This document shows positions 1 to 10,865 of a stretch of 64,000 nucleotides of DNA, piece after piece; the stretch's first letter is position 1, and each line of letters begins with the position of its first letter. A program made the translations under genes and the position numbers. The notes beneath the pieces were generated by a model, which saw only the letters and a program-made list of their open reading frames with translations, did no database searches and was not told the DNA's origin. Source of the stretch: Arthrobacter sp. 131MFCol6.1 (lineage in GTDB: Bacteria; Actinomycetota; Actinomycetes; Actinomycetales; Micrococcaceae); the NCBI RefSeq assembly GCF_000374925.1, contig NZ_KB895544.1:1-64000 (forward strand), given 5' to 3'.

Positions 1-190
1 CACACGCTGCACAAAATTTGAAACCAGCTAAAAACACCAGACCACACCACGGGGTGGCGGGCCCGGCAAATTCAACCAATTCAATACAATAAATTGGTAT
101 CAACAAACTTGGCACACTATTGAGTTCTCAAACAACAGACACACCCGGCACCACCACAACCAACTCGGTCGAGGATCGCTCCGGAGCAAC
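1..190 (-). other. rRNA operon leader (5' part only)
   Basis: Read on the minus strand this stretch carries the sequence TGTTTGAGAACTC (122-134), followed by an AT-rich tract. It matches the boxA-like antitermination element and leader found upstream of 16S rRNA (and in the 16S-23S spacer) in Micrococcales. Together with the promoter at 197-225 this indicates an rRNA operon transcribed leftward out of the window. No mature 16S sequence is inside the window, so the operon itself is inferred. Confidence 0.75.
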
Positions 191-196
191 TTTTCA

Positions 197-225
197 AACT
201 TACCCGGCCGCTTCACCCTAGTCAA
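197..225 (-). promoter_or_regulatory. putative rrn promoter (-35/-10)
   Basis: On the minus strand TTGACT (220-225) and TAAGTT (197-202) are separated by 17 bp, a near-ideal sigma-70-type promoter. It is followed by the GC-rich start region TTGCTCCGGAGCGATCC that is commonly seen before Micrococcales rRNA leaders. It drives transcription leftward into the leader. It lies downstream of the glgB terminator, so the two units are separate. Confidence 0.75.
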
Positions 226-356
226 ATCGGCGATCCAAACTCAGTCTTGCCATTGGCTTCTGGGTCTTGGTGGCCGTTCAACTCCGGGGAGCAGCGCGGA
301 AATAAACTCTACCACCACTTGGCCCGGCTGACAAAGCCGCCCTGAAGGCGGTGCAG

Positions 357-385
357 AAAAGCCCGGAATCACGGGGATTCCGGGC
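357..385 (-). terminator. rho-independent terminator of glgE-treS-glgB
   Basis: A perfect 10-bp stem (361-370 with 376-385) and a 5-nt loop are followed on the minus strand by TTTT (357-360). It lies about 50 bp after the glgB stop and insulates the operon from the rRNA promoter further left. Confidence 0.85.
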
Positions 386-437
386 CTCTCGCAGACACTC
401 CTCGACGCGCGCCCGGTGAGGTGTCCGGGCGTTGCGC

Positions 438-3400
438 CTAGCCCAGCGGCTTGAAGTACGCGGCCCCGAGCGGAGGCAGGGTGACGGTAAGCATGGCCGG
501 CTGTCCGTCCAGGCCTTCCTTCGTCGCGATCAGGGTTCCGGTGTTCTCCACCCCGGAACCGCCGTAGGTGGCGGCGTCGGTGTTGAGCACTTCCTGCCAC
601 TCACCGGCCGCCGGGACGCCCAGGAGGTAGTCCGTGTGCGGGCCGCCGGAGAAGTTCACGGCGCAGACCAGCGGGTTGCCGTCGGCGTCGCGGCGGATGA
701 ACGTCAGCACGTTGCGGTCCGAGTCTCCCCCGTTGATCCACTGGAAACCTTCGGGCTGGTTGTCCTGCTCGTACAGCGCCGGCGTGGAACGGTACAGCTC
801 ATTGAGGTCCTTGGTCAGGAGCTGCATGCCGTTGTGCGCAGGGATGTCCGCGAGCCACCAGTCCAGCCCGTACTGCTCCGACCACTCCGCTTCCTGGCCG
901 AATTCGGTGCCCATGAAGATCAGCTGCTTGCCCGGGTGGGCCCACTGATATCCCAGGAACGCGCGCAGGTTTGCCAGTTGCTGCCACCGGTCCCCGGGCA
1001 TCTTGCGCAGCATGGAGCCCTTGCCGTGCACAACTTCATCGTGGCTGATCGGCAGCAGGAAGTTTTCCGTGAAGGCGTAGACCATGGAGAACGTGATGGT
1101 GCCATGGTGCCACCGCCGGTTGTACGGGTCCTCGGCCATGTACTTGAGCGAGTCGTGCATCCAGCCCATGTTCCATTTGAGGCCGAAGCCCAGGCCACCG
1201 CCGCTCGTGGGTGCCGTGACGCCCGGGAAGGCGGTGGATTCCTCGGCGATCATGACCGCGCCGGGGTGGGTTTTGTAGACCGTGGCGTTGACTTCCTGGA
1301 GGAAGGAGATCGCTTCGAGGTTTTCGCGGCCGCCAAAACGGTTTGGCTGCCACTGGCCCTCTTCGCGGGAGTAGTCGAGGTAGAGCATGGAGGCGACGGC
1401 GTCCACGCGGAGCCCGTCGATATGGAACTCATCGAGCCAGTACAGCGCGTTGGCAACCAGGAAGTTGCGCACCTCCCTGCGGCCGAAGTCGAAGATCAGT
1501 GTTCCCCAGTCCGGGTGTTCGCCCAGGTTCGGATCGGCGTGCTCGTACAGGGGTTCGCCGTCGAACCGGGCCAGGGCCCACTCGTCCTTGGGGAAGTGCG
1601 CCGGGACCCAGTCCAGGAGGACGCCGATCCCGGCTTGGTGGAGTTCGTCGACGAGGTGACGGAATTCGTCCGGGTGCCCGAAGCGCGAGGTCGGCGCGAA
1701 GTACGAGGTGACCTGGTAGCCCCACGAGCCGCCGAAGGGGTGCTCGGCCACGGGCATGAACTCCACGTGGGTGAAGCCGAGCCATTTGACGTATTCCACG
1801 AGTTCCTTGGCCAGTTCGCGGTAACCCAGCCCCACCTTCCAGGAGCCGAGGTGGACCTCGTAGACGCTCATGGCCGAGTTGTGCGGATCGCGGGCGGCGC
1901 GGGCCTGCATCCACTCGGCATCCTTGAAGACATACGAGGGCTCCACCACCCGGGATGCCGTCAGCGGCGGGACCTCTGTGCCGAAGGCCAGCGGGTCCGC
2001 CTTTTCCACCCAGTATCCGTGCCGGGTCCTGAGTTCAAACTTGTAGCACGCCCCTGCTACAACCCCGGGGATGAAGACTTCCCACACACCGGTGGAACCG
2101 AGGGAGCGCATGGAGTGTTCGCGGCCGTCCCAGCCGTTGAAGTCACCCTTGACGCGCACTGCCTGGGCATTCGGGGCCCAGACGGCGAAGGACACGCCGT
2201 CGACGTCGCCCAGCGAGGACTTGTAGTGCTGCACATGCGCGCCCAGCACATCCCACAGGCGCTCGTGCCGGCCCTCGCCGATCAGGTGCAGATCCACTTC
2301 GCCGACGGTCGGCAGGTAACGGTAGGGGTCGTCCATGACCTGGGGCTCGTGGTCCTTGTAGGTCACCTCGAGCCGGTAATCGGGCACATGGCCGCGCTCG
2401 AGCGGCTCCATCACGGCCACCCAGACGCCGCTCGATTCGTGCGTCATGGGCGTCGAGCCTGCGGTCGTCACGACCGAAACCGCTTCCGCCAGGTGCTTGA
2501 CCGTCCGGATGGTGACGTGGCCGTGGTCATCAAGGTGGGCGCCCAGGACCGAGTGGGGCGCGTGGTGTTCGCCGCTGGAGACCCTCGCAAGGGTCTCGCC
2601 ATCCACAGGCAGTGGCGTGCCCGGCCGATCGATACGTGCTGATCCTGTCATTTTTATACCTTCCGCTGCGGCTTCGGCGGCGACGCCGGAACCTGTACTG
2701 CCGAGGAGACGACGCGATGCGTTCACCGGGATGGAGAGCCAGTCCGGCCTGTTCCGTAGTTCGTAGATGACTTCGTAGAGTGCTTTGTCGAGCCACAGCG
2801 CCACAAAGAGCGGCGAGTCCCGGTCGATGCTGCCGGGAATGACGTCGGCGTAGCCGGCCAGGAAAGCCTCAGCGCAGTCGTCCACCCAGGTTCCTGGCAC
2901 CACGGCACCTGGGTTTTCGCGCACGGCGGCGCCGGCGGCGTAGTCGAAGGACCGCAGCATGCCAACAACGTCGCGAAGAGCGACGTCGGGGAAGTTGCGC
3001 TCGGAGATGGGGCGCAGGGGCTCGCCCTCGAAGTCGAGGATGGCCCAGCGCGGGGGGACCCCCGGCTCGCCCGGGACCATGCTGCCGGGAACCTGCAGGA
3101 TCTGCCCGAGATGGAGGTCGCCGTGGATACGCTGGAGCGGCCCTGCACTGGTGCCCTTGAGCCGGCCGAGGAGACCGTCCAGCGCTTCTTCGTAAGGCCC
3201 GACGGCCTGGCCGGCCTGGGCCCAGGACTGGCGGACGCGCTCGGCTACTCCCGGCGCGATGTCCTGCCCCGGCGCAGATTCGGCGGCTGTGCCCAGGGCC
3301 TCGGCGAGCCTGCGATGCACGGTGGCCGTCGCCGCGCCCAGCGCGTGGGCTTCGGCAGCGAACCCGATCCCCCGGCTGGCCGCGTCCACGGCGAGCCGCC

Positions 3401-4187
3401 AGGCATCGAGTCCGCCGGCGAGGAATTCGTGCGCCACAGCAAGCTCGCCGGAGGCGAGACGGACAGTGGCGGGACGGACAGTGGCAGGACCGGCGGTACC
3501 GGGCTGGCCCGTCCCGGCGGCAGCCGCCGGCGTCTCCCACTCACCGGACACCCAGCCCAGGGTTGCCGGGACCTCCGAGGTGCGCCCTGCAGTCAGCGCC
3601 GCGCCGATTTCAACCTCGGGATTGTGGCCCTCGGACAGCACCCGGAAGAACTTCACGATGGCGACTGTGCCGCCGTCGTCGTCGTCCACGATCACCGAGC
3701 TGTTCGATTGCTCGCCGGAGAGGACCTTGACCTTGCCTGTTCCGGATGGCAGGCGGTAACCGGACTCCACCAGGTGGCCGGTGGCGTTGCCCGACGGCGT
3801 GGTTCCGCCGTGTCGCATGAGCTCCAGCCAGGCGGCGACGAATGAGGCGTCATGGACGCCGTCGTAGACCCACTGGTGGGCGGCATCAGCGCGGGTGCCG
3901 GGCAGTTCGCCGATCAGCGCACGCTCTGCCCCCGGCAGGGGTTCTGGCCGGAAACTGAGCGGCACCTGGACGACGTCGGTGCGGCTGCCGCCGGGCGTGG
4001 GGTAGGACACCGCGAGCAGCACCACCTCGAACGTGGCCGCACCGGCGGCCCCGCCGGCGGGTTCCAGGCGCAAACCGCCCGCTGGTTCGAAGGTGAACTC
4101 GGCGGTCTTGACAGGGAACCACCGCTGGCGCGGCAGCCACGCGCCAAGCAGTCCGCTCAAGGCCGGGGCAAGGGCTGGTCGAGTCAT
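438..4187 (-). CDS. glgB: maltokinase-GlgB fusion (1,4-alpha-glucan branching enzyme)
   Basis: A 1249-residue protein with two enzymes in one chain. Residues 1 to about 500 look like maltokinase (Pep2/Mak), an aminoglycoside-phosphotransferase-like kinase that makes maltose-1-phosphate with ATP; the motifs HGDLHLGQ (near 354) and LDFEGEP (near 382) fit the catalytic and metal-binding loops. From about 520 onward it is a complete GH13 branching enzyme: CBM48-like N domain, DGLRVDAVASMLY (nucleophile Asp near 925), AEEST (acid/base Glu) and SHDEVVHG (near 1048). Typical GlgB alone is about 730 residues. It is last in the operon glgE-treS-glgB, with 1 bp after the treS stop. The fusion couples maltose phosphorylation to branching in the GlgE pathway. 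ATG start adjoining the treS stop. Confidence 0.95.
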   Translation of the reverse strand: MTRPALAPALSGLLGAWLPRQRWFPVKTAEFTFEPAGGLRLEPAGGAAGAATFEVVLLAVSYPTPGGSRTDVVQVPLSFRPEPLPGAERALIGELPGTRADAAHQWVYDGVHDASFVAAWLELMRHGGTTPSGNATGHLVESGYRLPSGTGKVKVLSGEQSNSSVIVDDDDGGTVAIVKFFRVLSEGHNPEVEIGAALTAGRTSEVPATLGWVSGEWETPAAAAGTGQPGTAGPATVRPATVRLASGELAVAHEFLAGGLDAWRLAVDAASRGIGFAAEAHALGAATATVHRRLAEALGTAAESAPGQDIAPGVAERVRQSWAQAGQAVGPYEEALDGLLGRLKGTSAGPLQRIHGDLHLGQILQVPGSMVPGEPGVPPRWAILDFEGEPLRPISERNFPDVALRDVVGMLRSFDYAAGAAVRENPGAVVPGTWVDDCAEAFLAGYADVIPGSIDRDSPLFVALWLDKALYEVIYELRNRPDWLSIPVNASRRLLGSTGSGVAAEAAAEGIKMTGSARIDRPGTPLPVDGETLARVSSGEHHAPHSVLGAHLDDHGHVTIRTVKHLAEAVSVVTTAGSTPMTHESSGVWVAVMEPLERGHVPDYRLEVTYKDHEPQVMDDPYRYLPTVGEVDLHLIGEGRHERLWDVLGAHVQHYKSSLGDVDGVSFAVWAPNAQAVRVKGDFNGWDGREHSMRSLGSTGVWEVFIPGVVAGACYKFELRTRHGYWVEKADPLAFGTEVPPLTASRVVEPSYVFKDAEWMQARAARDPHNSAMSVYEVHLGSWKVGLGYRELAKELVEYVKWLGFTHVEFMPVAEHPFGGSWGYQVTSYFAPTSRFGHPDEFRHLVDELHQAGIGVLLDWVPAHFPKDEWALARFDGEPLYEHADPNLGEHPDWGTLIFDFGRREVRNFLVANALYWLDEFHIDGLRVDAVASMLYLDYSREEGQWQPNRFGGRENLEAISFLQEVNATVYKTHPGAVMIAEESTAFPGVTAPTSGGGLGFGLKWNMGWMHDSLKYMAEDPYNRRWHHGTITFSMVYAFTENFLLPISHDEVVHGKGSMLRKMPGDRWQQLANLRAFLGYQWAHPGKQLIFMGTEFGQEAEWSEQYGLDWWLADIPAHNGMQLLTKDLNELYRSTPALYEQDNQPEGFQWINGGDSDRNVLTFIRRDADGNPLVCAVNFSGGPHTDYLLGVPAAGEWQEVLNTDAATYGGSGVENTGTLIATKEGLDGQPAMLTVTLPPLGAAYFKPLG

Positions 4188-4188
4188 C

Positions 4189-5991
4189 TCAGCCCTCGAT
4201 GGACAGGACGGGCATCGCCTGCGTGAACGGGGATGCCGGGTTGGAGGCGGCGGAACGGATCCGCAACCAGAAGAAATCGTGGCTGCCCAGGGTCAGCGTC
4301 AGCGTTCCGTCATCGCCGATGGCCGGGAAGGCCTGGCCGCCAAAGACGTCCCGGAGGCCACGGCCGGCGAAGTTCGGCACCCGCAGCGTGGCCGCCACGG
4401 GGTGCTGTGAGAGGTTGAAGGCGCACAGGATGGTCTCGGCGTCCTCGCCGGCGGCGTTGCCTTCCGGGAGTTCACGCAGGTAAGCGAGAACGACGTCGTG
4501 GTCAGCCTCCACATGCTTGAATCCGCCAAGCCCGAAGGCGGGGTGGTTCTTGCGGACGCTCAGGATCTGGCGGGTCCAGCGCAGCAGGGACCCCGAATGT
4601 GCGGCCTCGGCCTCCACGTTCGCCATGCTGTAGTTGTAGACCAGCGACTGGATCACCGGCAGGTACAGCTTGCCCGGGTCGGCGCTGGAGAACCCGGCGT
4701 TCCGGTCCGGGTTCCATTGCATCGGGGTGCGGACCGCGTCACGGTCCTCGAGCCAGATGTTGTCCCCCATGCCGATCTCGTCCCCGTAGTACAGGAACGG
4801 GCTGCCCGGCAGGGACAGCAGCAGGGCGTTGATGAGCTCGATCTCGGAGCGGGAGTTATCCAGCAGCGGGGCCAGCCGGCGGCGGATGCCGATGTTGGCG
4901 CGCATGCGCGGATCCGGCGCGTACCAGCCGAGCATCGCGGCGCGTTCGTCGGAGGTGACCATTTCCAGCGTCAGTTCATCGTGGTTGCGCAGGAACGTGC
5001 CCCACTGGGCGCCTTCGGGAATGTCCGGCGTGTCCTTCATCGTCTCGATGATGGGGGACGCCTTCTGGTCCCGCAGCGCGTAGTACAGGCGCGGCATGAT
5101 CGGGAAGTGGAACGCCATGTGGCACTCCGGTTCCTCTTCGGTGCCGAAGTACTCCACCACTTCGGCGGGCGGCTGGTTGGCCTCGGCGATGATCACGCGG
5201 CCCGGGTAGCTTTCATCAACCATCCGGCGCAGCTGGCGGAGGAATTCGTGGGTCTGCGGCAGGTTCTCGCAGTTGGTGCCCTCCTCCTCGAACAGGTACG
5301 GGATGGCGTCGGCCCGGAAGCCGTCGATGCCCTGGTCCAGCCAGAACCGCACGACGTCGAAGAGCGCGTCGATGACCTTGGGGTTCTCGAAGTTGAGGTC
5401 GGGCTGGTGGCTGAAGAACCGGTGCCAGAAGAACTGCCGGCGGATGGGGTCGAAGGTCCAGTTGGATTCCTCCGTGTCCACGAAGATGATGCGGGCGTCT
5501 TCGTACTTCTCGTCCGTGTCGCTCCAGACGTAGAAGTCGCCGAACGGACCGTCGGGGTCCTTCCGCGACTCCTGGAACCACGGGTGCTGGTCGGAGGTGT
5601 GGTTCAGCGGAAGGTCGATGATCACCCGGACGCCCCGGGCATGGGCCTCGGCCACGAGCCGTTTGAAGTCGCTGATGGTGCCGAACTCGTCCAGCACGGA
5701 GTTGTAGTCCGAGATGTCGTAACCGCCGTCGCGCAGCGGTGACTGGAAGAACGGCGGGAGCCAGAGGCAGTCCACCCCGAGCCACTGCAGGTAGTCCAGT
5801 TTCTCGATCAGGCCGTGGAAGTCGCCCGAGCCGTCTCCGTTGCCGTCGGCGAAGCCCCGGACGAGGACCTCGTAGAAGACCGCCTTGCGGTACCAGAGGG
5901 GATCGTGCTGGAGGCCCGGGGCATTCAGTTCGAAGCTCCCCCTCGGGCTGAAGTGCTGGCTCGGGTTCTGCGGGCTGAAACTCACTGGCAC
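4189..5991 (-). CDS. treS: trehalose synthase / maltose alpha-D-glucosyltransferase
   Basis: GH13 enzyme of 600 residues that interconverts trehalose and maltose, supplying maltose to the maltokinase domain encoded next. The N-terminal [20 protein letters not shown] and [19 protein letters not shown] are typical of TreS. Catalytic motifs are [11 protein letters not shown] (nucleophile near 227), IAEANQPP (Glu near 270) and NHDELT (near 335). Length fits stand-alone TreS (about 570-600); the maltokinase often fused to TreS is instead fused to GlgB here. The GTG start overlaps the glgE stop by one base (TAGTG), with GGAGG just upstream, so translation is probably coupled. Confidence 0.95.
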   Translation of the reverse strand: MPVSFSPQNPSQHFSPRGSFELNAPGLQHDPLWYRKAVFYEVLVRGFADGNGDGSGDFHGLIEKLDYLQWLGVDCLWLPPFFQSPLRDGGYDISDYNSVLDEFGTISDFKRLVAEAHARGVRVIIDLPLNHTSDQHPWFQESRKDPDGPFGDFYVWSDTDEKYEDARIIFVDTEESNWTFDPIRRQFFWHRFFSHQPDLNFENPKVIDALFDVVRFWLDQGIDGFRADAIPYLFEEEGTNCENLPQTHEFLRQLRRMVDESYPGRVIIAEANQPPAEVVEYFGTEEEPECHMAFHFPIMPRLYYALRDQKASPIIETMKDTPDIPEGAQWGTFLRNHDELTLEMVTSDERAAMLGWYAPDPRMRANIGIRRRLAPLLDNSRSEIELINALLLSLPGSPFLYYGDEIGMGDNIWLEDRDAVRTPMQWNPDRNAGFSSADPGKLYLPVIQSLVYNYSMANVEAEAAHSGSLLRWTRQILSVRKNHPAFGLGGFKHVEADHDVVLAYLRELPEGNAAGEDAETILCAFNLSQHPVAATLRVPNFAGRGLRDVFGGQAFPAIGDDGTLTLTLGSHDFFWLRIRSAASNPASPFTQAMPVLSIEG

Positions 5992-8063
5992 TACCTCCGG
6001 ATGCTAAGAATGTGAACGGGCTCGACGTGCGGGTCCAGGCGGACGTAGTTATATTCCCCCCATTCCCAACTCTCACCGGTCAGCAGGTCATCAACCATGA
6101 AACGGCCGTTGTGCGTGAAGTTCTCCGGGTCCAGTTCCAGCGCCGGCAGGTCCAGGGACACCGTGCTCTCCCGGGTGCCGTGCGGGTCCACGTTGACGAC
6201 GATGATCAGGGTGTCCTTGGTCCCGTCCGCGAGGGTCTTGTGCTTGGAGTACACCACAGTGGAGCTGTCCGAGCTCTGGTGCACCGTCAGGTTCTGCAGG
6301 TCCCCCAGTGCGGGGTGCGCGCGCCGGATCCCGTTCAGCCGGGTCAGGTACGGGGCCAGGGTGCGCCCCGATTCTGCCGCCGCGTCCCAGTCGCGGGATT
6401 TGTACTCAAACTTCTCGTTGTCGATGTATTCCTCGGCGCCGGGACGCGCCACGTGTTCGTAGAGCTCGAAGCCGGCGTACACGCCCCAGATGGGGCTTGC
6501 CGTCGCGGCCAGGGCGGCACGGATCTTGAAGGCCGCCGGGCCGCCGAACTGCAGGTATTCGGTGAGGATGTCCGGGGTGTTGACGAAGAAGTTCGGCCGG
6601 AAGTAGGCCGCCGATTCGTGGCTGACCTCCTGGAAGTACTTCTCCAGTTCTTCCTTGGTGTTCCGCCAGGTGAAGTAGGTGTAGGACTGCTGGAAGCCGG
6701 CCCGGCCAAGGGCGTGCATCATGGCCGGGCGGGTGAACGCCTCGGCGAGGAAGACGACGTCGGGGTGCTTCTTGTTAACCTTGCCGATCAGCCATTCCCA
6801 GAACCACACTGGTTTGGTGTGCGGATTGTCCACGCGGAACACCTTGACGCCGTGGCTGACCCAGAGCATGACAATCCGGAGAATTTCGTTGGACAGCCCC
6901 GCGGGGTCGTTGTCGAAATTCAGCGGGAAAATATCCTGGTATTTCTTTGGCGGATTCTCCGCGTAGGCAATAGTGCCGTCGACGCGCGTGGTGAACCATT
7001 CCGGGTGGCTTTGCACCCACGGGTGGTCCGGCGCAGCCTGCAGGGCCAGGTCCAAGGCCACCTCGAGTCCCAGTTCGCCGGCCCGCGCCACGAACGCGTC
7101 GAAGTCCTCGAACGTGCCCAGGTCCGGGTGGATGGCGTCGTGACCGCCCTCGTGGGATCCGATGGCCCATGGCGAACCGGGATCGTGCGGTCCGGCGATC
7201 AGGGTGTTGTTCGGTCCCTTGCGGTGCTGGACGCCGATCGGGTGGATCGGGGGCATGTAGATGATGTCAAAGCCCATGGCGGCGACGGCGTCGAGGCGCT
7301 GAGCGGCGGTGCGGAAGGTGCCGGAGGTCCATTCCCCCGTGTCGTGGTTGCGCACGGCACCTTCGGAGCGCGGGAAGAATTCGTACCAGGCGCCGGACCC
7401 GGCAAGCTTTCGCTCCACCAGCAGCGGGTAGGGCTCGGAAACCGTCACAAGTTCGCGGATGGGCTGGCGTTCGACGACGGCGGCGACGTCGGCGCCGAAG
7501 CCGGCGGCGAGGCGTTCCTCGGGTGTCCGGGAGGTGTCTGAGAGGACGACGACGGCCATCCGCAGCGTCCTGCGGTCACCGGAGGGGCGGGAGGCGTCCT
7601 CGGAGGCTTCCGCCAGCAGCGCGGCACCTTCGGACAGCATGAGCTCGACGTCGATGCCGGCCTCCACCTTGACCTCGGCGTTGTGGTGCCAGGTGCCGTA
7701 GCGGTCGTGCCAGGCCTCGATGACGAAAGACCAGTTGCCGGTGGTGGGAGGGGTCAGGAGGCCTTCCCAGCGGTCCGTGCCCATTCCCCGGGGTCCGCGC
7801 GGCGGGGCGAGGCGGACCCGCTGCCGCTCTTTGCCGCGGGGGTCGAGCAGGACGGCGCTGACGCCGAGCTGGTCGTGTCCCTCCCGGAACGCGGTGGCTC
7901 CTACGACAATGGTTTGGCCCTCAACGGCTTTGGCGGGAAACTTTCCGCCCTCCACCGAAGGCTGCACGGCGGTGATCGGAAAGCGGCCAAATCGAAGGCC
8001 ATCCGTGATCAGGGCCTTGGGCTTTTGCTTGGACACGGCGCTGGTTCGCGAGTTATTCGTCAC
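5991..8063 (-). CDS. glgE: alpha-1,4-glucan:maltose-1-phosphate maltosyltransferase
   Basis: GlgE (690 residues) transfers maltose from alpha-maltose-1-phosphate to the non-reducing end of alpha-glucan. The N-terminal domain has the family signature [20 protein letters not shown]; the GH13 core shows [29 protein letters not shown] (nucleophile Asp near 411) and [11 protein letters not shown] (Glu near 440). It is the first gene of the operon glgE-treS-glgB, which encodes all steps from trehalose/maltose to branched glucan. GTG start, divergent from glgP across about 150 bp. Length matches mycobacterial GlgE (about 700). Confidence 0.96.
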   Translation of the reverse strand: MTNNSRTSAVSKQKPKALITDGLRFGRFPITAVQPSVEGGKFPAKAVEGQTIVVGATAFREGHDQLGVSAVLLDPRGKERQRVRLAPPRGPRGMGTDRWEGLLTPPTTGNWSFVIEAWHDRYGTWHHNAEVKVEAGIDVELMLSEGAALLAEASEDASRPSGDRRTLRMAVVVLSDTSRTPEERLAAGFGADVAAVVERQPIRELVTVSEPYPLLVERKLAGSGAWYEFFPRSEGAVRNHDTGEWTSGTFRTAAQRLDAVAAMGFDIIYMPPIHPIGVQHRKGPNNTLIAGPHDPGSPWAIGSHEGGHDAIHPDLGTFEDFDAFVARAGELGLEVALDLALQAAPDHPWVQSHPEWFTTRVDGTIAYAENPPKKYQDIFPLNFDNDPAGLSNEILRIVMLWVSHGVKVFRVDNPHTKPVWFWEWLIGKVNKKHPDVVFLAEAFTRPAMMHALGRAGFQQSYTYFTWRNTKEELEKYFQEVSHESAAYFRPNFFVNTPDILTEYLQFGGPAAFKIRAALAATASPIWGVYAGFELYEHVARPGAEEYIDNEKFEYKSRDWDAAAESGRTLAPYLTRLNGIRRAHPALGDLQNLTVHQSSDSSTVVYSKHKTLADGTKDTLIIVVNVDPHGTRESTVSLDLPALELDPENFTHNGRFMVDDLLTGESWEWGEYNYVRLDPHVEPVHILSIRR

Positions 8064-8212
8064 GCCTCGACGTTATCTACAAAACGGCCAGAATGCTAAG
8101 GCCTCGAACGTTTTGCAGAGGTTTCCGGTCTTGGCGGACCGATATTCGTCATTTACCGGAAAGAATCCTAAAGCGGTTCCGGGGCACCGACTTGTCCGTT
8201 AGTGTTTCGCTG

Positions 8213-10831
8213 GTGAAGGCAATCCGCAGATTTACTGTCCGAACCGTTCTTCCGGAGTCGATCCGGCCGCTGGCCCGGCTCGCCACCAATCTCCGGTGGT
8301 CCTGGCATCGGCCCACCCGGGAGCTTTTTGAGGGGCTCAACCCCGGGATCTGGGCGGAGAGCGCCCACGACCCCGTGACTTTCCTGGGCCTGGTCAGCCG
8401 GGAAGAGCTGCAGCGCCTCGCCGCGGACCAGGACGTCGTGCAGCGTGTCCACGCCGCAGCCGACGACCTCGACCGGTACCTGGAACAGCCGCGCTGGTAC
8501 CAGAGCCTGGGCGACGGCGCACCCGCGTGCATCGCGTACTTCTCGCCCGAATTCGGCATCACCGAGGTCCTGCCCCAGTACTCGGGCGGCCTTGGCATCC
8601 TGGCCGGGGACCACCTGAAAGCAGCCTCGGACCTTGGGGTGCCGCTGATCGGCGTCGGCCTCCTGTACCAGGCCGGCTACTTCAAGCAGTCGCTCTCCCG
8701 GGACGCCTGGCAGCAGGAAACGTACCCGGTCCTCGACCCCGACGGGCTGCCCCTGACGCTGCTGCGCGAGGCCTCCCCGGACGGCAATGGCAAACCGGTC
8801 CAGATCTCCCTGCCGCTTCCCCAGGGCCGGCGCCTGCTGGCGCACGTGTGGCGGGCCGACGTCGGACGCGTGCCGCTGCTGCTGCTGGATTCCAACGTTC
8901 CGGGCAACGACGAAGCCGCCCGCGGCATCACCGACCGCCTCTACGGCGGCGGCGGCGACCACCGGTTGCAGCAGGAACTCCTGCTGGGCATGGGCGGGGT
9001 CAAGGCGCTGCGGGAGTTCCAGCGGCTCACGGGCGTCCCCGCGCCGGAGGTCTTCCACACCAACGAGGGCCACGCAGGGTTCCTCGGCGTCGAGCGGATC
9101 CAGGAGTTGATGTCCGGCGCGGCGCCGCTGAGCTGGGAGGAAGCCCTGGCCGCCGGGCGGGCGTCCACGGTGTTCACCACCCACACGCCGGTGCCGGCAG
9201 GGATCGACCGCTTCGAAATCTCCCAGATTCAGCACTTCTTCGAAGCCGGCCTCGCCCCGGACGTCCCGGTGGCCAAGATCCTGGACCTGGGCCGCGAGGA
9301 CTTCGCCGACGGCAACCCGTTCGTGTTCAACATGGCCGTGATGGGGCTGCGGCTGGCCCAGCGGGCCAACGGTGTGGCCAAACTGCACGGCGTGGTCTCA
9401 CGCGGGATGTTCTCCGCCCTCTGGCCGGGCTTCGACCACTCCGAAATCCCCATCACCTCCGTCACCAACGGCGTGCACGTCCCCACCTGGGTGGACCCCC
9501 GCATCTCCGCGCTGGCGCGGGACCAGTTCGGCGCCGAGGCGGAGGCGCAGGGCCGGTGGGACCTGGCCTACAACGTCACCGACGAGGACCTCTGGGCATT
9601 GCGGCGCGAGATGCGGGTGTCCCTGGTGGAGGATGTCCGGCGCCGGCTCCGGGCCGCGTGGAAGAAGCGCGGCGCGGCCGACGCCGAGCTGGCGTGGACG
9701 GACTCCGTCCTGGACCCGGACATCCTGACCATCGGCTTTGCCCGCCGCGTGCCGACCTACAAGCGGCTGACCCTGATGCTGCGCGACCCGGAACGGCTCA
9801 AGGCGCTGCTGCTGCACAAGACGCACCCCATCCAGCTGGTCATCGCCGGGAAGTCGCACCCGGCGGACGACGCCGGCAAGAAGATGATCCAGGACCTCGT
9901 CCGGTTCACCGACGACCCCGCCGTGCGGCACCGGATCGCGTTCCTGCCCAACTACGACATCGCCATGGCCCGGACCCTGTTCCCCGGCTGCGATGTGTGG
10001 CTGAACAACCCGCTGCGCCCGCTGGAGGCCTGCGGTACATCCGGCATGAAGGCTGCCCTGAACGGTTCGCTGAACCTCTCGGTCATGGACGGCTGGTGGG
10101 ATGAGATGTACGACGGCGAGAACGGCTGGGCGATCCCGACCGCCAACAACGATGCCTCCCCGGAAGAACGCGACGACATCGAGGCGGCGGCACTGTACGA
10201 GCTGCTCGAAACGCAGGTGGCACCGCGCTTCTACGGACTGACCGTGTCCGACGCCGCAGGCGCTGCCGGACCGTCCCAGCCCGGCCCGCAGGCGGTTCCC
10301 ACGCACTGGGTCTCGATGATCAAGCACACCATGTCCCACCTGGGCCCGGCGGTTTCCGCGGAACGGATGCTCCGGGACTACGTCAACGTCCTGTACCGGC
10401 CCGCCGCGATCGCAGGACGCCGCGCTGTGGCGGACAATTACGCGCAGGCCAAGGCCCTGGCGGCGTGGAGCTCACGGGTCCGGGCCGCGTGGCCGCATAT
10501 CCAGGTCGAACACGTCGACTCGGTGGGGGTCTCCGAGGACCCGCAGATCGGCGATCTGCTCCAGGTCAACGCGTACGTGGCGCTGCGTGAGCTCTCACCG
10601 GAGGACGTCTATGTTGAGGTGGCCTACGGCCGGGCCGAGGACTCCGACGAGCTGACGGACATCACGGTCGCGGAGCTGAAAGCCGCCGAGGACCTCGGCA
10701 AGGGCCGGCATCTCTTCAGCGGCACGCTGGTGATCGACCGTTCGGGGTCCTTCGGCTACACCGTGCGCGTGCTCCCCAAGAACGAGGCGCTGGCCTCCAA
10801 GGCGGAACTGGGCCTGATCGTCAACGCCTGA
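8213..10831 (+). CDS. glgP: alpha-glucan (glycogen/maltodextrin) phosphorylase
   Basis: PLP-dependent GT35 enzyme releasing glucose-1-phosphate from alpha-glucan. The frame is open from 8093, but the conserved N terminus (KAIRRFTVRTVLPE...LATNLRWSW) begins at the GTG at 8213, giving 872 residues, the usual size for the actinobacterial short form. The pyridoxal-phosphate motif EACGTSGMKAALNG lies near residue 612. It is divergent from the synthetic glgE operon and convergent with barstar/glgX, so synthesis and breakdown genes sit in one locus. No strong Shine-Dalgarno was seen before 8213; the start rests on homology. A CGTCAACGCCTG duplication spans its stop codon. Confidence 0.93.
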   Translation: MKAIRRFTVRTVLPESIRPLARLATNLRWSWHRPTRELFEGLNPGIWAESAHDPVTFLGLVSREELQRLAADQDVVQRVHAAADDLDRYLEQPRWYQSLGDGAPACIAYFSPEFGITEVLPQYSGGLGILAGDHLKAASDLGVPLIGVGLLYQAGYFKQSLSRDAWQQETYPVLDPDGLPLTLLREASPDGNGKPVQISLPLPQGRRLLAHVWRADVGRVPLLLLDSNVPGNDEAARGITDRLYGGGGDHRLQQELLLGMGGVKALREFQRLTGVPAPEVFHTNEGHAGFLGVERIQELMSGAAPLSWEEALAAGRASTVFTTHTPVPAGIDRFEISQIQHFFEAGLAPDVPVAKILDLGREDFADGNPFVFNMAVMGLRLAQRANGVAKLHGVVSRGMFSALWPGFDHSEIPITSVTNGVHVPTWVDPRISALARDQFGAEAEAQGRWDLAYNVTDEDLWALRREMRVSLVEDVRRRLRAAWKKRGAADAELAWTDSVLDPDILTIGFARRVPTYKRLTLMLRDPERLKALLLHKTHPIQLVIAGKSHPADDAGKKMIQDLVRFTDDPAVRHRIAFLPNYDIAMARTLFPGCDVWLNNPLRPLEACGTSGMKAALNGSLNLSVMDGWWDEMYDGENGWAIPTANNDASPEERDDIEAAALYELLETQVAPRFYGLTVSDAAGAAGPSQPGPQAVPTHWVSMIKHTMSHLGPAVSAERMLRDYVNVLYRPAAIAGRRAVADNYAQAKALAAWSSRVRAAWPHIQVEHVDSVGVSEDPQIGDLLQVNAYVALRELSPEDVYVEVAYGRAEDSDELTDITVAELKAAEDLGKGRHLFSGTLVIDRSGSFGYTVRVLPKNEALASKAELGLIVNA

Positions 10832-10865
10832 CCGTCAACGCCTGCCGTCATGTTCCAGCCTCTTT

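Noticed and set aside
10816..10843. Tandem CGTCAACGCCTG duplication across the glgP stop
   Set aside because: A short slippage-type duplication without clear consequence; a similar one at 60438-60466 also seems neutral.
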